DNA of 64,000 nucleotides from Rhodovulum robiginosum (GTDB lineage: Bacteria > Pseudomonadota > Alphaproteobacteria > Rhodobacterales > Rhodobacteraceae). The DNA is taken from NCBI RefSeq assembly GCF_003944755.1, contig NZ_RWGU01000051.1, forward strand, positions 124,001 through 188,000. Direction: 5' to 3'. Position 1 is the stretch's first letter. Every line of letters begins with the position of its first letter. The notes beneath the pieces were generated by a model that saw only the letters and a program-made list of their open reading frames with translations, made no database searches and was not told where the DNA came from. Of the stretch, positions 26,029 to 35,134 are shown in pieces. The position numbers and the translations under genes were made by a program.

Positions 26029-26733
26029 TCAGATCATCCGGATCACGTCCTTGTCGATGGCAAGGCGATAGCCGCGCCGGGCGATGTTGCGGATCAGCAG
26101 CTCGCTAACGATCTGGTTGCCCAGCGAGTCGCGCAGCCGCTTGATGCGGGTGGCGCCGGCGGCCTCGTCGCACTCTTCGACCGGGCGGCCGGAAATCAGC
26201 GCCTCGATCTCGGAGCCCGAAAGCATCTCATCGTCCATCCGCGCCTCGGCCAGAACCGCAAGCGTCTGGATCGCGGCCTCGGTCAGCTTGAATTCCATGT
26301 CGTTCAGCACCACCGCGTTGTCCTCGCGGCTTATCAGCAGCGACGACACCTGGATGCCCGCTCTCTCGATCTCGCCCATGCGGCGGCTGAGCGCGACGAG
26401 GGCCAGCAGAAAGACCAGCGCCGCGATCAGCAACGCGGCGGCGAAGACCAGCAAAACGAAGATCACCATCCGGTAAGAGGCGAGAACGTCGGAAAACGCG
26501 GTGCCCGACTGCGCGAGAATTTCCAGCAGGCGGATCTCGGTGGGCCCGGTCAGGCTCTCGGTCTCGACGAACAGCCGCTCGACCCGCGCGTTGAAGGCGT
26601 TCGCGTCGGGCAGGGTCAGGAACAGCAGCACCGCGGCGGCCAGCAGGATCGCAACGATCGCCGCCAGCCCCAGCGCCACCACGCGGGCGGTGCTGCGTCG
26701 CGCCTCAGTAGCGGAGGAAATAGGCCCCGGCAC
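26029..26733 (-). CDS. two-TM membrane protein with C-terminal winged-helix DNA-binding domain
   Basis: A 234-residue protein. TM1 spans about 19-42, a predicted periplasmic loop of about 45 residues follows, and TM2 is about 88-113. After a linker (RRMGEIERAGIQVSSL) the C-terminal 90 residues fit the OmpR/ToxR winged helix: MEFKLTEAAIQTLAVL, LSGSEIEALISG, ATRIKRLRDSLGNQ and LIRNIARRGYRLAID. This is reversed relative to ToxR/CadC, where the DNA-binding domain is N-terminal. No receiver domain is present, so it is a one-component membrane regulator, probably sensing an envelope signal. It starts with GTG inside the end of the upstream secreted-protein gene (29-base overlap); a later GTG at 26682 is also possible. 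Confidence 0.72.
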   Translation of the reverse strand: MPGPISSATEARRSTARVVALGLAAIVAILLAAAVLLFLTLPDANAFNARVERLFVETESLTGPTEIRLLEILAQSGTAFSDVLASYRMVIFVLLVFAAALLIAALVFLLALVALSRRMGEIERAGIQVSSLLISREDNAVVLNDMEFKLTEAAIQTLAVLAEARMDDEMLSGSEIEALISGRPVEECDEAAGATRIKRLRDSLGNQIVSELLIRNIARRGYRLAIDKDVIRMI

Positions 26734-26998
26734 TGGCCTTCCTTTCCTGCAGCCCGTCCTCGCCGAAAATCGACATCACGTTGAGCAACTGCCAACCGCC
26801 GCGGCCGATGCGCCGGTCGATCTCGGCACCTGCGGCGCCGCGGTCGGCGCAGGCGCCGTCCGGCAGCTTGATGACACCGTAATGCAGCCGCAGGGGGCTT
26901 TCCTGCTTGGCCTTGTAATCGGCATAGCAGTCGGCTGCGGCGGGGCCGGCAGCGGCCATGATCAGGGCCAAGGCGAGGGGCAGCAGGGGCTTTTTCAT
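26705..26998 (-). CDS. small secreted protein of unknown function
   Basis: A 97-residue protein with a clear signal peptide, MKKPLLPLALALIMAAAGPA, cleaved near AAA-DCYADY. That leaves a mature domain of about 75 residues with two cysteines and repeated aromatic residues. WQLLNVMSIFGEDGLQERK lies near the end. I do not recognise the family. It overlaps the membrane winged-helix gene downstream by 29 bases, so the two are very likely co-expressed. It may be a periplasmic partner or ligand of that protein, in the manner of ToxS with ToxR, but this is inference. Confidence 0.75.
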   Translation of the reverse strand: MKKPLLPLALALIMAAAGPAAADCYADYKAKQESPLRLHYGVIKLPDGACADRGAAGAEIDRRIGRGGWQLLNVMSIFGEDGLQERKASAGAYFLRY

Positions 26999-27033
26999 GG
27001 GGCCATGATGGGCAAGGCCCGCGCGCTATTCAA

Positions 27034-27067
27034 TATCGGAGGCGTCGCAAGGGCACGATATCCGATA
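27034..27067. repeat. inverted repeat TATCGGA-N20-TCCGATA in a divergent intergenic region
   Basis: TATCGGA (27034-27040) and TCCGATA (27061-27067) are perfect inverted repeats with start points 27 bases apart. They lie between the minus-strand secreted-protein/regulator pair and the plus-strand Arg-rich secreted-protein gene at 27173. Position and symmetry suggest a binding site for a dimeric regulator; the membrane winged-helix protein encoded alongside is the obvious candidate. Inference. Confidence 0.45.
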
Positions 27068-27172
27068 ACAGGGGCGCGTTATTGCCTGTCCGGCCCGCCC
27101 GGCCCGACCCTGGGGTCATCGCTTCACAGGTGGGGCACGCCGCTCCGCCGACCCAGGAAAAGGACAGACCCG

Positions 27173-27769
27173 ATGACCAAGCGTCTCGTTGCCCCCGTTC
27201 TGGCCGCCAGCCTTGTGCTGGCCGGTCTCGCCGCCCCCAGCCCGGCCCGCGCCGCCGATGCCGAAGACCTAGCCCGCGCGCTGTTCGGCGCGGCCACGCT
27301 TTTCGTGATCGTCAAAAGCCTCGACAACAACGACAAAAAGAGACGGCACGCCGCCCATGCCGCGCCGCCCCGGCACGAGTACCGCTATGACCCGCCCCGC
27401 ACCGAGCGCCACCGCTATGACCCGCCGCGCGCCGAGCGCCGCTATGACGCGCCCCGGGCCGAGCGCCGCCGCCACGACCCGCCCCGCCGGATCGACCCGC
27501 CGCGGCACGATCGCCGCAAGCCCGTCGCTGTGCCCAGCCATCGGCGCTATCCCGCCAATGCGATTCCTGCGAACTGCGTCAAGCGTTTCTCCACCCGCGA
27601 TGGCAGCCGCAACCTGGTGACCCGCCATTGCCTCGACCGCGCCGGCGTTTCCCGCCGCCTGCCCGAGCGATGCGAGGTGGTGCTGCACACCGACCGCGGC
27701 AAGCGGTTGACCTACGGCGCGCGATGCCTGCGCCGCGCGGGCTACAGCTTCAAGGCCGGGCGGCTGTGA
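27173..27769 (+). CDS. secreted Arg-rich repeat protein with a four-cysteine C-terminal domain
   Basis: A 198-residue protein. A signal peptide (about 1-27, [15 protein letters not shown]) is followed by a short region with a second hydrophobic stretch ([14 protein letters not shown], about 35-48). A highly basic, imperfect repeat follows at about 60-125, built on [10 protein letters not shown]-type units. The C-terminal domain (about 130-198) holds four cysteines within [25 protein letters not shown] and ARCLRRAG. I do not recognise a function. The repeat could bind nucleic acid, LPS or acidic polymers. An ATG with GGACAGA just upstream sets the start. Confidence 0.8.
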   Translation: MTKRLVAPVLAASLVLAGLAAPSPARAADAEDLARALFGAATLFVIVKSLDNNDKKRRHAAHAAPPRHEYRYDPPRTERHRYDPPRAERRYDAPRAERRRHDPPRRIDPPRHDRRKPVAVPSHRRYPANAIPANCVKRFSTRDGSRNLVTRHCLDRAGVSRRLPERCEVVLHTDRGKRLTYGARCLRRAGYSFKAGRL

Positions 27770-27843
27770 GGCCGTCGCGGCGGCGGGGCGACCCGCCGCC
27801 GTTTTCGCTTGCCCCCGCCGGGCCGCGCCGGTTCTCTGGTCCC

Positions 27844-28473
27844 ATGACCCGACCCCGCCCCGACGACAGCTACGAGGCCGCGGCGCTTGCCCGCGGCCTG
27901 TCGCCCGTGGTGGGGGTCGACGAGGTGGGGCGCGGGCCGCTGGCCGGCCCCGTCACCGCCGCCGCCGTGCGGCTGGATTTCGCCCGGCTGCCCCCCGGGC
28001 TGGACGACTCGAAAAGGCTGAGCGCGCTCCGCCGCGCGGCGCTGGCCGCGGCGATCCGCGAGACCGCCGAGGTGTCGGTCGGCCATGCAAGCGTGGCCGA
28101 GATCGACCTGCTGAACATCCTTCAGGCCAGTCACCTGGCGATGTGCCGGGCGATTGCCGGGTTGCGCACGCCCCCGGCGCTGGCGCTGATCGACGGCAAC
28201 CGCCTGCCGCGCGACCTGCCCTGCGCGGGCACGGCGGTGGTCAAGGGCGATGCGCGCTGCCTGTCGATCGCTGCGGCGTCGATCGTGGCAAAGGTGGAGC
28301 GCGACGCGCTGATGGTGGATTTGGCGCAACAGCATCCGGGCTACGGCTGGGAGCGGAACGCCGGCTACCCGACCAAGGCGCATCTGGCCGCGCTTCGAGA
28401 TATCGGGGTGAGCCCACACCATAGGCGCTCTTTCGCCCCGGTGCACAATATCTTGTATCAAGATATTTCCTAA
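27844..28473 (+). CDS. rnhB: ribonuclease HII
   Basis: A 209-residue RNase HII, which cuts RNA in RNA-DNA hybrids and removes misincorporated ribonucleotides. Catalytic segments are [16 protein letters not shown] (the Asp-Glu pair), ALIDGNRLP (Asp) and [17 protein letters not shown] (Asp), followed by the family's [12 protein letters not shown] and HHRRSF. The ATG at 27844 gives the usual length. It is directly followed by ccrM, with only a 106-base regulatory gap. RNase HII beside CcrM is a frequent alphaproteobacterial arrangement. Confidence 0.96.
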   Translation: MTRPRPDDSYEAAALARGLSPVVGVDEVGRGPLAGPVTAAAVRLDFARLPPGLDDSKRLSALRRAALAAAIRETAEVSVGHASVAEIDLLNILQASHLAMCRAIAGLRTPPALALIDGNRLPRDLPCAGTAVVKGDARCLSIAAASIVAKVERDALMVDLAQQHPGYGWERNAGYPTKAHLAALRDIGVSPHHRRSFAPVHNILYQDIS

Positions 28474-28475
28474 AC

Positions 28476-29683
<1,208 letters not shown>

Positions 29684-29735
29684 GATATCCCAAAGTTACC
29701 GCCTGTGCCTGCGGCGTGCCCGCGGCACATCCCTT

Positions 29736-29768
29736 GCCCCGCCATGCCCAATGGCGGGGCCTTTTTTT
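29736..29768 (+). terminator. intrinsic terminator after ccrM
   Basis: A perfect 10-bp stem GCCCCGCCAT/ATGGCGGGGC around a 5-base loop (GCCCA) is followed by seven T residues. It lies about 50 bases after the ccrM stop. Confidence 0.93.
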
Positions 29769-29774
29769 GACCGG

Positions 29775-29805
29775 CCGCTTGGGTATTTGGACCAAGAAGA
29801 AGCGG
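29775..29805. repeat. nested palindromic motif between ccrM and the next gene
   Basis: Outer arms CCGCTT and AAGCGG (29775-29780, 29800-29805) enclose inner arms CTTGG and CCAAG (29778-29782, 29792-29796). The core is GGGTATTTGGACC followed by AAGAAGAAG. It lies just after the terminator. I recall similar GTATTTGG...AAGAAGAAG motifs scattered in Rhodobacteraceae intergenic DNA, but I see only this copy here and cannot confirm it. Confidence 0.35.
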
Positions 29806-29871
29806 GCGCGTGCGCCACGTCCCCTCGGAATCGCCGGGCGAAGTCCTATGTGAGAATCAGGAGGTGCTAGC

Positions 29872-30510
29872 ATGAAACTACTGGTGATCGGAGCAAGCCA
29901 TGGAATCGGCCTGGAGACGGTGCGCTACGCGCTGCAGCGGGGCCACGAGGTGCGCGCCTTTGCGCGCAGCGCCCAGACGATCGCGCTTGACGATCCGAAA
30001 CTGGACAAACACGCCGGGGACGCGCTGAACGCCGAGGACGTGGCCGAGGCGGTGAAGGGGGTCGACGCGGTCATCGTGGCGCTCGGGCTGCCCAAGACGA
30101 TGCAGGCGATGATCAAGCCCACGACGCTGTTTTCCGACGCGACGCGGGTGGTGATCGCGGCGATGGCCGGGTCCGGGGTCCGGCGCCTGCTGGCGGTCAC
30201 GGGCTTTGGCGCGGGCGACAGCCGGGCCAGGCTGTCGACGTTCGAGAGCATCCCCTTCCGGGCGATCCTCGGCCGGGCCTATGCCGACAAGGGCGTGCAG
30301 GAGGCGATGATCCGCGAATCCGGCCTCGACTGGACCATCGCGCGACCGGGCATCCTGACGAACCGGCCGCCCAGCCACAGCTACGAGGTGCTGGTCGAGC
30401 CCGAAAGCTGGCGCAACGGGCTGATCTCGCGCGGCGACGTGGCCCATTTCCTCGTCCACGCCGCCGAAGACGGCGGCCATATCGGCGAGGCGCCGGTTCT
30501 GATCCGATAG
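29872..30510 (+). CDS. NAD(P)-binding oxidoreductase of the atypical SDR type
   Basis: A 212-residue protein with an N-terminal Rossmann motif MKLLVIGASHGIGLETVRYA and the NAD(P)H-binding family layout. GVDAVIVALGLPKT and RRLLAVTGFGAGDSR are present, but there is no typical YxxxK pair in the usual position. The family includes flavin reductase-like and NmrA-like proteins; substrate unknown. It is preceded by a strong RBS (AGGAGG) and followed by a GC-rich gap before the convergent alkB. Confidence 0.8.
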   Translation: MKLLVIGASHGIGLETVRYALQRGHEVRAFARSAQTIALDDPKLDKHAGDALNAEDVAEAVKGVDAVIVALGLPKTMQAMIKPTTLFSDATRVVIAAMAGSGVRRLLAVTGFGAGDSRARLSTFESIPFRAILGRAYADKGVQEAMIRESGLDWTIARPGILTNRPPSHSYEVLVEPESWRNGLISRGDVAHFLVHAAEDGGHIGEAPVLIR

Positions 30511-30583
30511 GCCGGTCGCCGCCGGCGACCCGCCCCGGCCGCGCTTGAGCGCGGCCGGGGCGGGTTGGCGGGGCGCGTTGGTC

Positions 30584-31723
30584 TCAGGTGCCCGCGGGCC
30601 ACGGGTTTGTGGCCTCCTTGTAGGGCGTCCAGTCCTCGATATCGGGATAGTATGTCCGCCGCCAGGCCCGCACCCGCGGGTTCATGCGCCGCCGCCACAG
30701 GGGCGGGATCATCGCCAGCGAGGTCATCGCCGGATAGCCGAAGGGCAGCTGCGGCGCCTCGTCTTCCGAATAGGTCTGCAGCAGCGGGAAGCGCCGCTGC
30801 GGCTTGTAGTGGTGGTCGGAATGGCGCTGGAGGTTGATCAACAGCCAGTTCGACGCCTTGTGCGCCGCGTTCCAGCTGTGGTGCGGCTTGACGTGCTCGT
30901 ACTTGGCCTCGCCGAGATAGCGCCGGGTCAGGCCGTAGTGTTCCACGTAGTTGGTCAGTTCCAACTGCCAGACGGCGATGAAGGCCTGCCACACGAACAG
31001 CGCAAGCCCCACGAGGCCGCCGATCCAGAGCGCGAGACCGATCATCGCCAGTTGCAGCGCGCCGTAGCGCCAGAACGGGTTGGACAGGTGCCACACCGGC
31101 AGGTCGCGCCGCGCGAGCATCAGCTTTTCCGCCCGCCACGCAGAGGGTAGCCCGGTTGTCAGCACGCGCCAGAAAAACCGATGGAAGCCTTCGTTGTAAT
31201 GCGCCGTCACGCCGTCGCGGGGGGTGCCGACATGGGGGTGGTGCACCAACAGATGCTCGGTGCGGAAATGGCTGTAAAGCACGGTCGAGAGCAGCAGATC
31301 GCCCAGCCAGCGTTCCAGCCGGTTGCGCTGGTGCAAAAGCTCGTGGGAATAGACGATACCCACGGTGCCAGAGATCACGCCGACGCCGAAGAACAGCACG
31401 ATGGTTTCAAGCGCGCCCAGGTGGCTGGTATGGGTGACCCACCAGATCATGCCGAAGATCGTCACGAACTGGATCGGGAACCAGATCATCGTGATGAAGC
31501 GGTACCAGAAGAGGTCTGTCTCGGGCGTTTCGGGGTCGGGGTTTTCCTCGTTCAGGCCCAGGATCGCGTCCAGCACGGTGACGGAGAGCCAGCCGTAAAT
31601 GGGCAGCAGGATCACCGTCCATCCGCCCACGGTCGCGCCGAGGATGGCCAGCGGTATCATGCCGAGTGACAGCCAGAAGGGCAGGGCGTTTTTCAGCGCC
31701 CCGACGGGTGCTTTGTCGGTCAT
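30584..31723 (-). CDS. alkB: alkane 1-monooxygenase AlkB
   Basis: A 379-residue integral-membrane di-iron monooxygenase hydroxylating medium-chain n-alkanes at the terminal carbon. Histidine boxes are HELLHQRNR (about 127-135), EHLLVHHPHVGTPRDG (about 155-170) and LQRHSDHHYKPQRRF (about 302-316), with the NYVEHYGL segment between the last two. Six hydrophobic stretches precede or separate them. The second box has Val where AlkB usually has Gly (EHxxGHH). No rubredoxin or rubredoxin reductase gene is adjacent, so electron carriers must be encoded elsewhere. The ATG has GGGAGA six bases upstream. Confidence 0.93.
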   Translation of the reverse strand: MTDKAPVGALKNALPFWLSLGMIPLAILGATVGGWTVILLPIYGWLSVTVLDAILGLNEENPDPETPETDLFWYRFITMIWFPIQFVTIFGMIWWVTHTSHLGALETIVLFFGVGVISGTVGIVYSHELLHQRNRLERWLGDLLLSTVLYSHFRTEHLLVHHPHVGTPRDGVTAHYNEGFHRFFWRVLTTGLPSAWRAEKLMLARRDLPVWHLSNPFWRYGALQLAMIGLALWIGGLVGLALFVWQAFIAVWQLELTNYVEHYGLTRRYLGEAKYEHVKPHHSWNAAHKASNWLLINLQRHSDHHYKPQRRFPLLQTYSEDEAPQLPFGYPAMTSLAMIPPLWRRRMNPRVRAWRRTYYPDIEDWTPYKEATNPWPAGT

Positions 31724-31787
31724 TGCGGTCTCCCTGTTGGCCGCGCGCCCCCTGTTGGAAAAGCTATAGCCGAGCCGCAGGTTTCGC

Positions 31788-32849
31788 TCAATCGGCGCCG
31801 TGGCCGCAGCGCGCGAGGTCGAACGCCTTGCGCATCACCGTGGGCAGGTCGGCGGGCCGGAAGTCTGCCGCAGGCAGGAAGAAGCCGCGGGCAGGGGTAC
31901 AGCCTTGGGGCAACGCGGCGACATGAAGCGCCAGCCGCAGGTGGAAATGGGTAAAGGTGTGGCGCACCTCTTGATCCAGCGGGCGCCAGTCGGCTGCGAC
32001 CGGGGGGGCGGCGCAGGGTTCTGTTTCCGCCCATTCGCTGCCGGGCCAGCCCAGCATCCCGCCCAGCAGACCCGTGTCGGGCCGGCGTTCGAGCAGCCAC
32101 GCGCCATCGGCGCGTCGGCCGATATAGGCATGGCCCAGCCGCGTGGGCCTGGGCTTTTTCGCCAGCTTGCGGGGCAGCGTGGCGGCGATGCCCCGATCGC
32201 GCGCGGCACAGGGCGCGCGCAGCGGGCAGATGCCGCAGGCGGGGTTCTTCGGCGTGCAGATCGTGGCGCCGAGGTCCATCACCGCCTGGGCGTGACAGCC
32301 GGGGCGTTCCTGGGGCGTGAGCCGCGCGGCCAGCGCCGTCAATGCGGGTTTGGCGGTGGGCAGGGGGGTCTCGACGGCGAAAAGGCGGGCCATCACGCGC
32401 TCGACATTGCCGTCCACAACCGTCTCGGGCCGGTCGAAGGCGATGGCGGCGATGGCCGCGGCGGTATAGGGGCCGATGCCCGGCAGGGCCTGCAACGCGT
32501 CGCGGGTGGTGGGAAAGCGCCCGCCATGGTCGGCGACCACGGCGCGCGCGCATTTCAAAAGGTTCCGGGCGCGGGCGTAATAGCCCAGGCCCGCCCATTC
32601 GCCCATCACCGCGCCATCCTCGGCGGCGGCCAGTGCGGCGACGTCGGGCCAGCGCGTGGTGAAGCGGCGGAAATAGTCGCGCACGGCGGCCACGGTGGTC
32701 TGTTGCAGCATCACCTCTGAGAGCCAGACGGCGTAGGGATCGGGCCGCGCGCCCGCCGCGCGCGCCCTGGGGCCCACCCGCCAGGGCAGGTCGCGCGCGT
32801 GGATGTCGTACCACGACAACAGCGCCGCACTCACGTCCGCGTCACGCAA
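31788..32849 (-). CDS. mutY: A/G-specific adenine DNA glycosylase MutY
   Basis: A 353-residue base-excision repair enzyme removing adenine opposite 8-oxoguanine. LSEVMLQQTTVAAV and the helix-hairpin-helix LPGIGPYTAAAIAAI are followed by VVDGNVERVMARL with the catalytic Asp. The 4Fe-4S ligands appear as CTPKNPACGICPLRAPC. A C-terminal NUDIX-like domain (about 225-345, GGMLGWPGSEWAE) recognises 8-oxoG. It starts with TTG at 32849, with GGAGG nine bases upstream. It is divergent from the DUF721 gene. Confidence 0.95.
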   Translation of the reverse strand: MRDADVSAALLSWYDIHARDLPWRVGPRARAAGARPDPYAVWLSEVMLQQTTVAAVRDYFRRFTTRWPDVAALAAAEDGAVMGEWAGLGYYARARNLLKCARAVVADHGGRFPTTRDALQALPGIGPYTAAAIAAIAFDRPETVVDGNVERVMARLFAVETPLPTAKPALTALAARLTPQERPGCHAQAVMDLGATICTPKNPACGICPLRAPCAARDRGIAATLPRKLAKKPRPTRLGHAYIGRRADGAWLLERRPDTGLLGGMLGWPGSEWAETEPCAAPPVAADWRPLDQEVRHTFTHFHLRLALHVAALPQGCTPARGFFLPAADFRPADLPTVMRKAFDLARCGHGAD

Positions 32850-32915
32850 TCTTTATGGCCTCCGCGCCGTCATTTCTCTGGTTGCCCCGTGTCCCCGGAC
32901 CTAGACTAGCCCGCG

Positions 32916-33458
32916 ATGAAGGAAAAGACAGGCACCCCCCGTTCCACGCTCGCGGAGTCCGCCGCCGGAGGCCGGCGGCGCGGATTCGAGCGTGCGTCGG
33001 GGCTGTTGGAAGGCCGCATCCGGAAGGTCGGCGAAAAACGCGGTTTCGCCGTTACCCGCCTGCTGACCCACTGGCCCGATATCGTGGGCGAGGACATCGC
33101 CCGCATCGCCCGGCCGGTCGACGTGAAATATGGCCGCGAGGGGTTCGGCGCGACGCTGAGCGTTCTGACCACCGGCGCGCAAGCGCCTGTGCTTGAGATG
33201 CAAAAGGAAAAGCTGCGCGACAAGGTGAATGCCTGTTACGGCTATGCCGCGATTTCGCGCATCCGCATCACCCAGACCGCGCCGTCGGGCTTTGCCGAGG
33301 GGCAGGCCGCATTCGCGCCGAAACCGCCCGACGAGCCCGCGCCCGACCCCAAGGTGCAGGCCGAGGCCGCCGAGCTGTCGGCCGATGTGCACGACCCGAC
33401 GTTGCGCGCCGCGCTTGAAGCGCTGGGCCGAAACGTTTTATCCCGCCCCAAACGCTGA
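32916..33458 (+). CDS. DUF721 (DciA-like) domain protein
   Basis: A 180-residue protein. The DUF721 domain (about 20-115) is seen in RRGFERASGLLEGRIRKVGE, LLTHWPDIVGEDIARI, VDVKYGREGFGATLSVL and LRDKVNACYGYAAISRIRI. Members with this domain include DciA, the helicase-loading factor of bacteria without DnaC, so a replication role is possible; related RNA-binding roles are also proposed. The C-terminal 60 residues are acidic, Pro-rich and probably disordered. It is followed by the DsbA-like gene after 13 bases. Confidence 0.85.
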   Translation: MKEKTGTPRSTLAESAAGGRRRGFERASGLLEGRIRKVGEKRGFAVTRLLTHWPDIVGEDIARIARPVDVKYGREGFGATLSVLTTGAQAPVLEMQKEKLRDKVNACYGYAAISRIRITQTAPSGFAEGQAAFAPKPPDEPAPDPKVQAEAAELSADVHDPTLRAALEALGRNVLSRPKR

Positions 33459-33471
33459 AAAGAGGTTCTCG

Positions 33472-34131
33472 ATGATCCGCATGCTCTCCACCTCGCTGGC
33501 GATTGCCGCCCTGGCCGCACTGGGCGGTTATGCCCTGACGGCGAACGCGCCCAGCCTGCCGCCCATCGGTGCGGCCCAGGCCCAGACCGCCGAGGCCGAG
33601 CTGCCCGAGATCGAGGCGATGACCCTGGGCGACCCGAACGCGCCCGTCGCATTGACCGAATACGCGTCCTTCACCTGCGGGCATTGCGCCAATTTCCACG
33701 ACGATGTGTTCAAGAAGCTCAAGGCCGACTACATCGACACCGGCAAGGTGCATTTCACCTACAAGGAAATCTACTGGGACCGCTACGCCCTGTGGGCCGG
33801 GATGGTCGCGCGCTGCGGTGGCGACACGCGCTTTTTCGGGCTGGTCGAGTTGATCTATGACCGCCAACGCGAGTGGATCAAGGCGGGCGAAGCCGCCGAT
33901 GTGGCCGGTGAATTGCGCACGATCGGCCGCACCGCGGGGATGTCGGACGACACGCTCGACGCCTGCATGCAGGACGCCGCCACCGCGCAGGCGCTGGTCG
34001 AATGGTCCGAGGAACAGGCCGCGGAATACGACATCGACTCGACCCCCTCGCTGGTGATCGACGGCGAGAAATACTCGAACATGAGCTATGACAAGTTGAC
34101 GGAAATCCTCGACGCCAAGCTGGCCGACTGA
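33472..34131 (+). CDS. secreted DsbA-family thiol oxidoreductase
   Basis: A 219-residue protein with an N-terminal signal peptide or anchor (about 1-38). Its thioredoxin fold contains ASFTCGHCANFHDDVF, so the active site is CGHC. The cis-proline loop is DSTPSLVIDG, and the alpha-helical DsbA insertion lies between. It should form or shuffle disulfides in periplasmic proteins, as BdbD/ScoA-like enzymes do. AGAGG upstream supports the ATG at 33472. It is convergent with lpxK across a 10-base gap. Confidence 0.92.
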   Translation: MIRMLSTSLAIAALAALGGYALTANAPSLPPIGAAQAQTAEAELPEIEAMTLGDPNAPVALTEYASFTCGHCANFHDDVFKKLKADYIDTGKVHFTYKEIYWDRYALWAGMVARCGGDTRFFGLVELIYDRQREWIKAGEAADVAGELRTIGRTAGMSDDTLDACMQDAATAQALVEWSEEQAAEYDIDSTPSLVIDGEKYSNMSYDKLTEILDAKLAD

Positions 34132-34141
34132 GGCCCGGCGG

Positions 34142-35134
34142 CTAGAGCCCCAGCCGGCCCAGCGCGGCGTCGAGCGGCGCCCAGTCGTCGAGCGACAGCC
34201 GCACCGGCACGGTCAGCACCTTGCGGCGGAAGGCGGTGGGCAGGCGCACGGCGTCCTTTTCCGTGGTGACCATCTGCGCATCCAGCGCCATCGCCTCGAT
34301 CTCTAGACGTTTCATCAGTGCCTCGGTCAGGGGCTGATGGTCGTCAAGCGCCTCGGCCCTCCTGAGGCGTGCGCCAAGGGCCTCAAGCGTGGCGAAGAAC
34401 TTGGCCGGGTGGCCGATGCCGGCAAAGGCCAGCACCGGCAAGCCCGCCCAATCCATCCCCGTGGGCAGCGGATTCAGCGCGCCGGTCAGGTGCGGCAGCG
34501 CGAGCGTGCCGGCCCAGCGGCCGGCAAAGCGGCGCTGGGCCGGGGCGGGGCCGATGGACAGCACGAAATCGGCGCGGGCCAGCCCCGCGGCGACCGGTTC
34601 GCGCAAGGGGCCGGCCGGGATCACCCTGCCGTTGCCGAAGCCCTTGGCGGCCTCGACGGTGAGGATGGACAGGTCCTTGGCGAGCGCGGGGTCCTGAAAC
34701 CCGTCGTCCAGCAGGATCGCCTGCGCGCCCTCCTGCACCGCGGCCCGTGCCCCCGCGGCGCGGTCGCGCGCCACCCATGTGGGGGCGAAGGCGGCCAGCA
34801 GCAGCGGCTCGTCGCCGGTCTCGGCGGCGCGGTGGCGCGCCTCGTCGACACGCGTCGGGCCGGTCAGCGTACCGCCGTAGCCGCGGCTGACGACATGGGC
34901 CGCCACGCCCCGCTCGGCCAGCCGCTGGATCAGGGCGATCACCGTGGGTGTCTTGCCGGTGCCGCCGGCATTGATGTTGCCGACGCAGATCACCGGCACG
35001 CCCGGCGCCTCGGGCGCGCCGCGGGCCAGCCGCCGCGCCGTCGCGCGGGCATAAAGCGCGCCCAGGGGCGCCAGCGCGCGCGCCTGCCAGCCGGGGCGGT
35101 CTGGCGGGTTGTCCCAAAAGGCCGGCGGGCGCAT
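34142..35134 (-). CDS. lpxK: tetraacyldisaccharide 4'-kinase
   Basis: A 330-residue inner-membrane kinase that phosphorylates the 4' position of the lipid A disaccharide. The N-terminal segment [20 protein letters not shown] is family-typical, and the Walker A-like loop is [15 protein letters not shown] (about 51-65). [20 protein letters not shown] and [10 protein letters not shown] follow, as in LpxK. Its ATG shares one base with the waaA stop (TGATG), so lipid A kinase and Kdo transferase are coupled. Length is normal. Confidence 0.96.
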   Translation of the reverse strand: MRPPAFWDNPPDRPGWQARALAPLGALYARATARRLARGAPEAPGVPVICVGNINAGGTGKTPTVIALIQRLAERGVAAHVVSRGYGGTLTGPTRVDEARHRAAETGDEPLLLAAFAPTWVARDRAAGARAAVQEGAQAILLDDGFQDPALAKDLSILTVEAAKGFGNGRVIPAGPLREPVAAGLARADFVLSIGPAPAQRRFAGRWAGTLALPHLTGALNPLPTGMDWAGLPVLAFAGIGHPAKFFATLEALGARLRRAEALDDHQPLTEALMKRLEIEAMALDAQMVTTEKDAVRLPTAFRRKVLTVPVRLSLDDWAPLDAALGRLGL

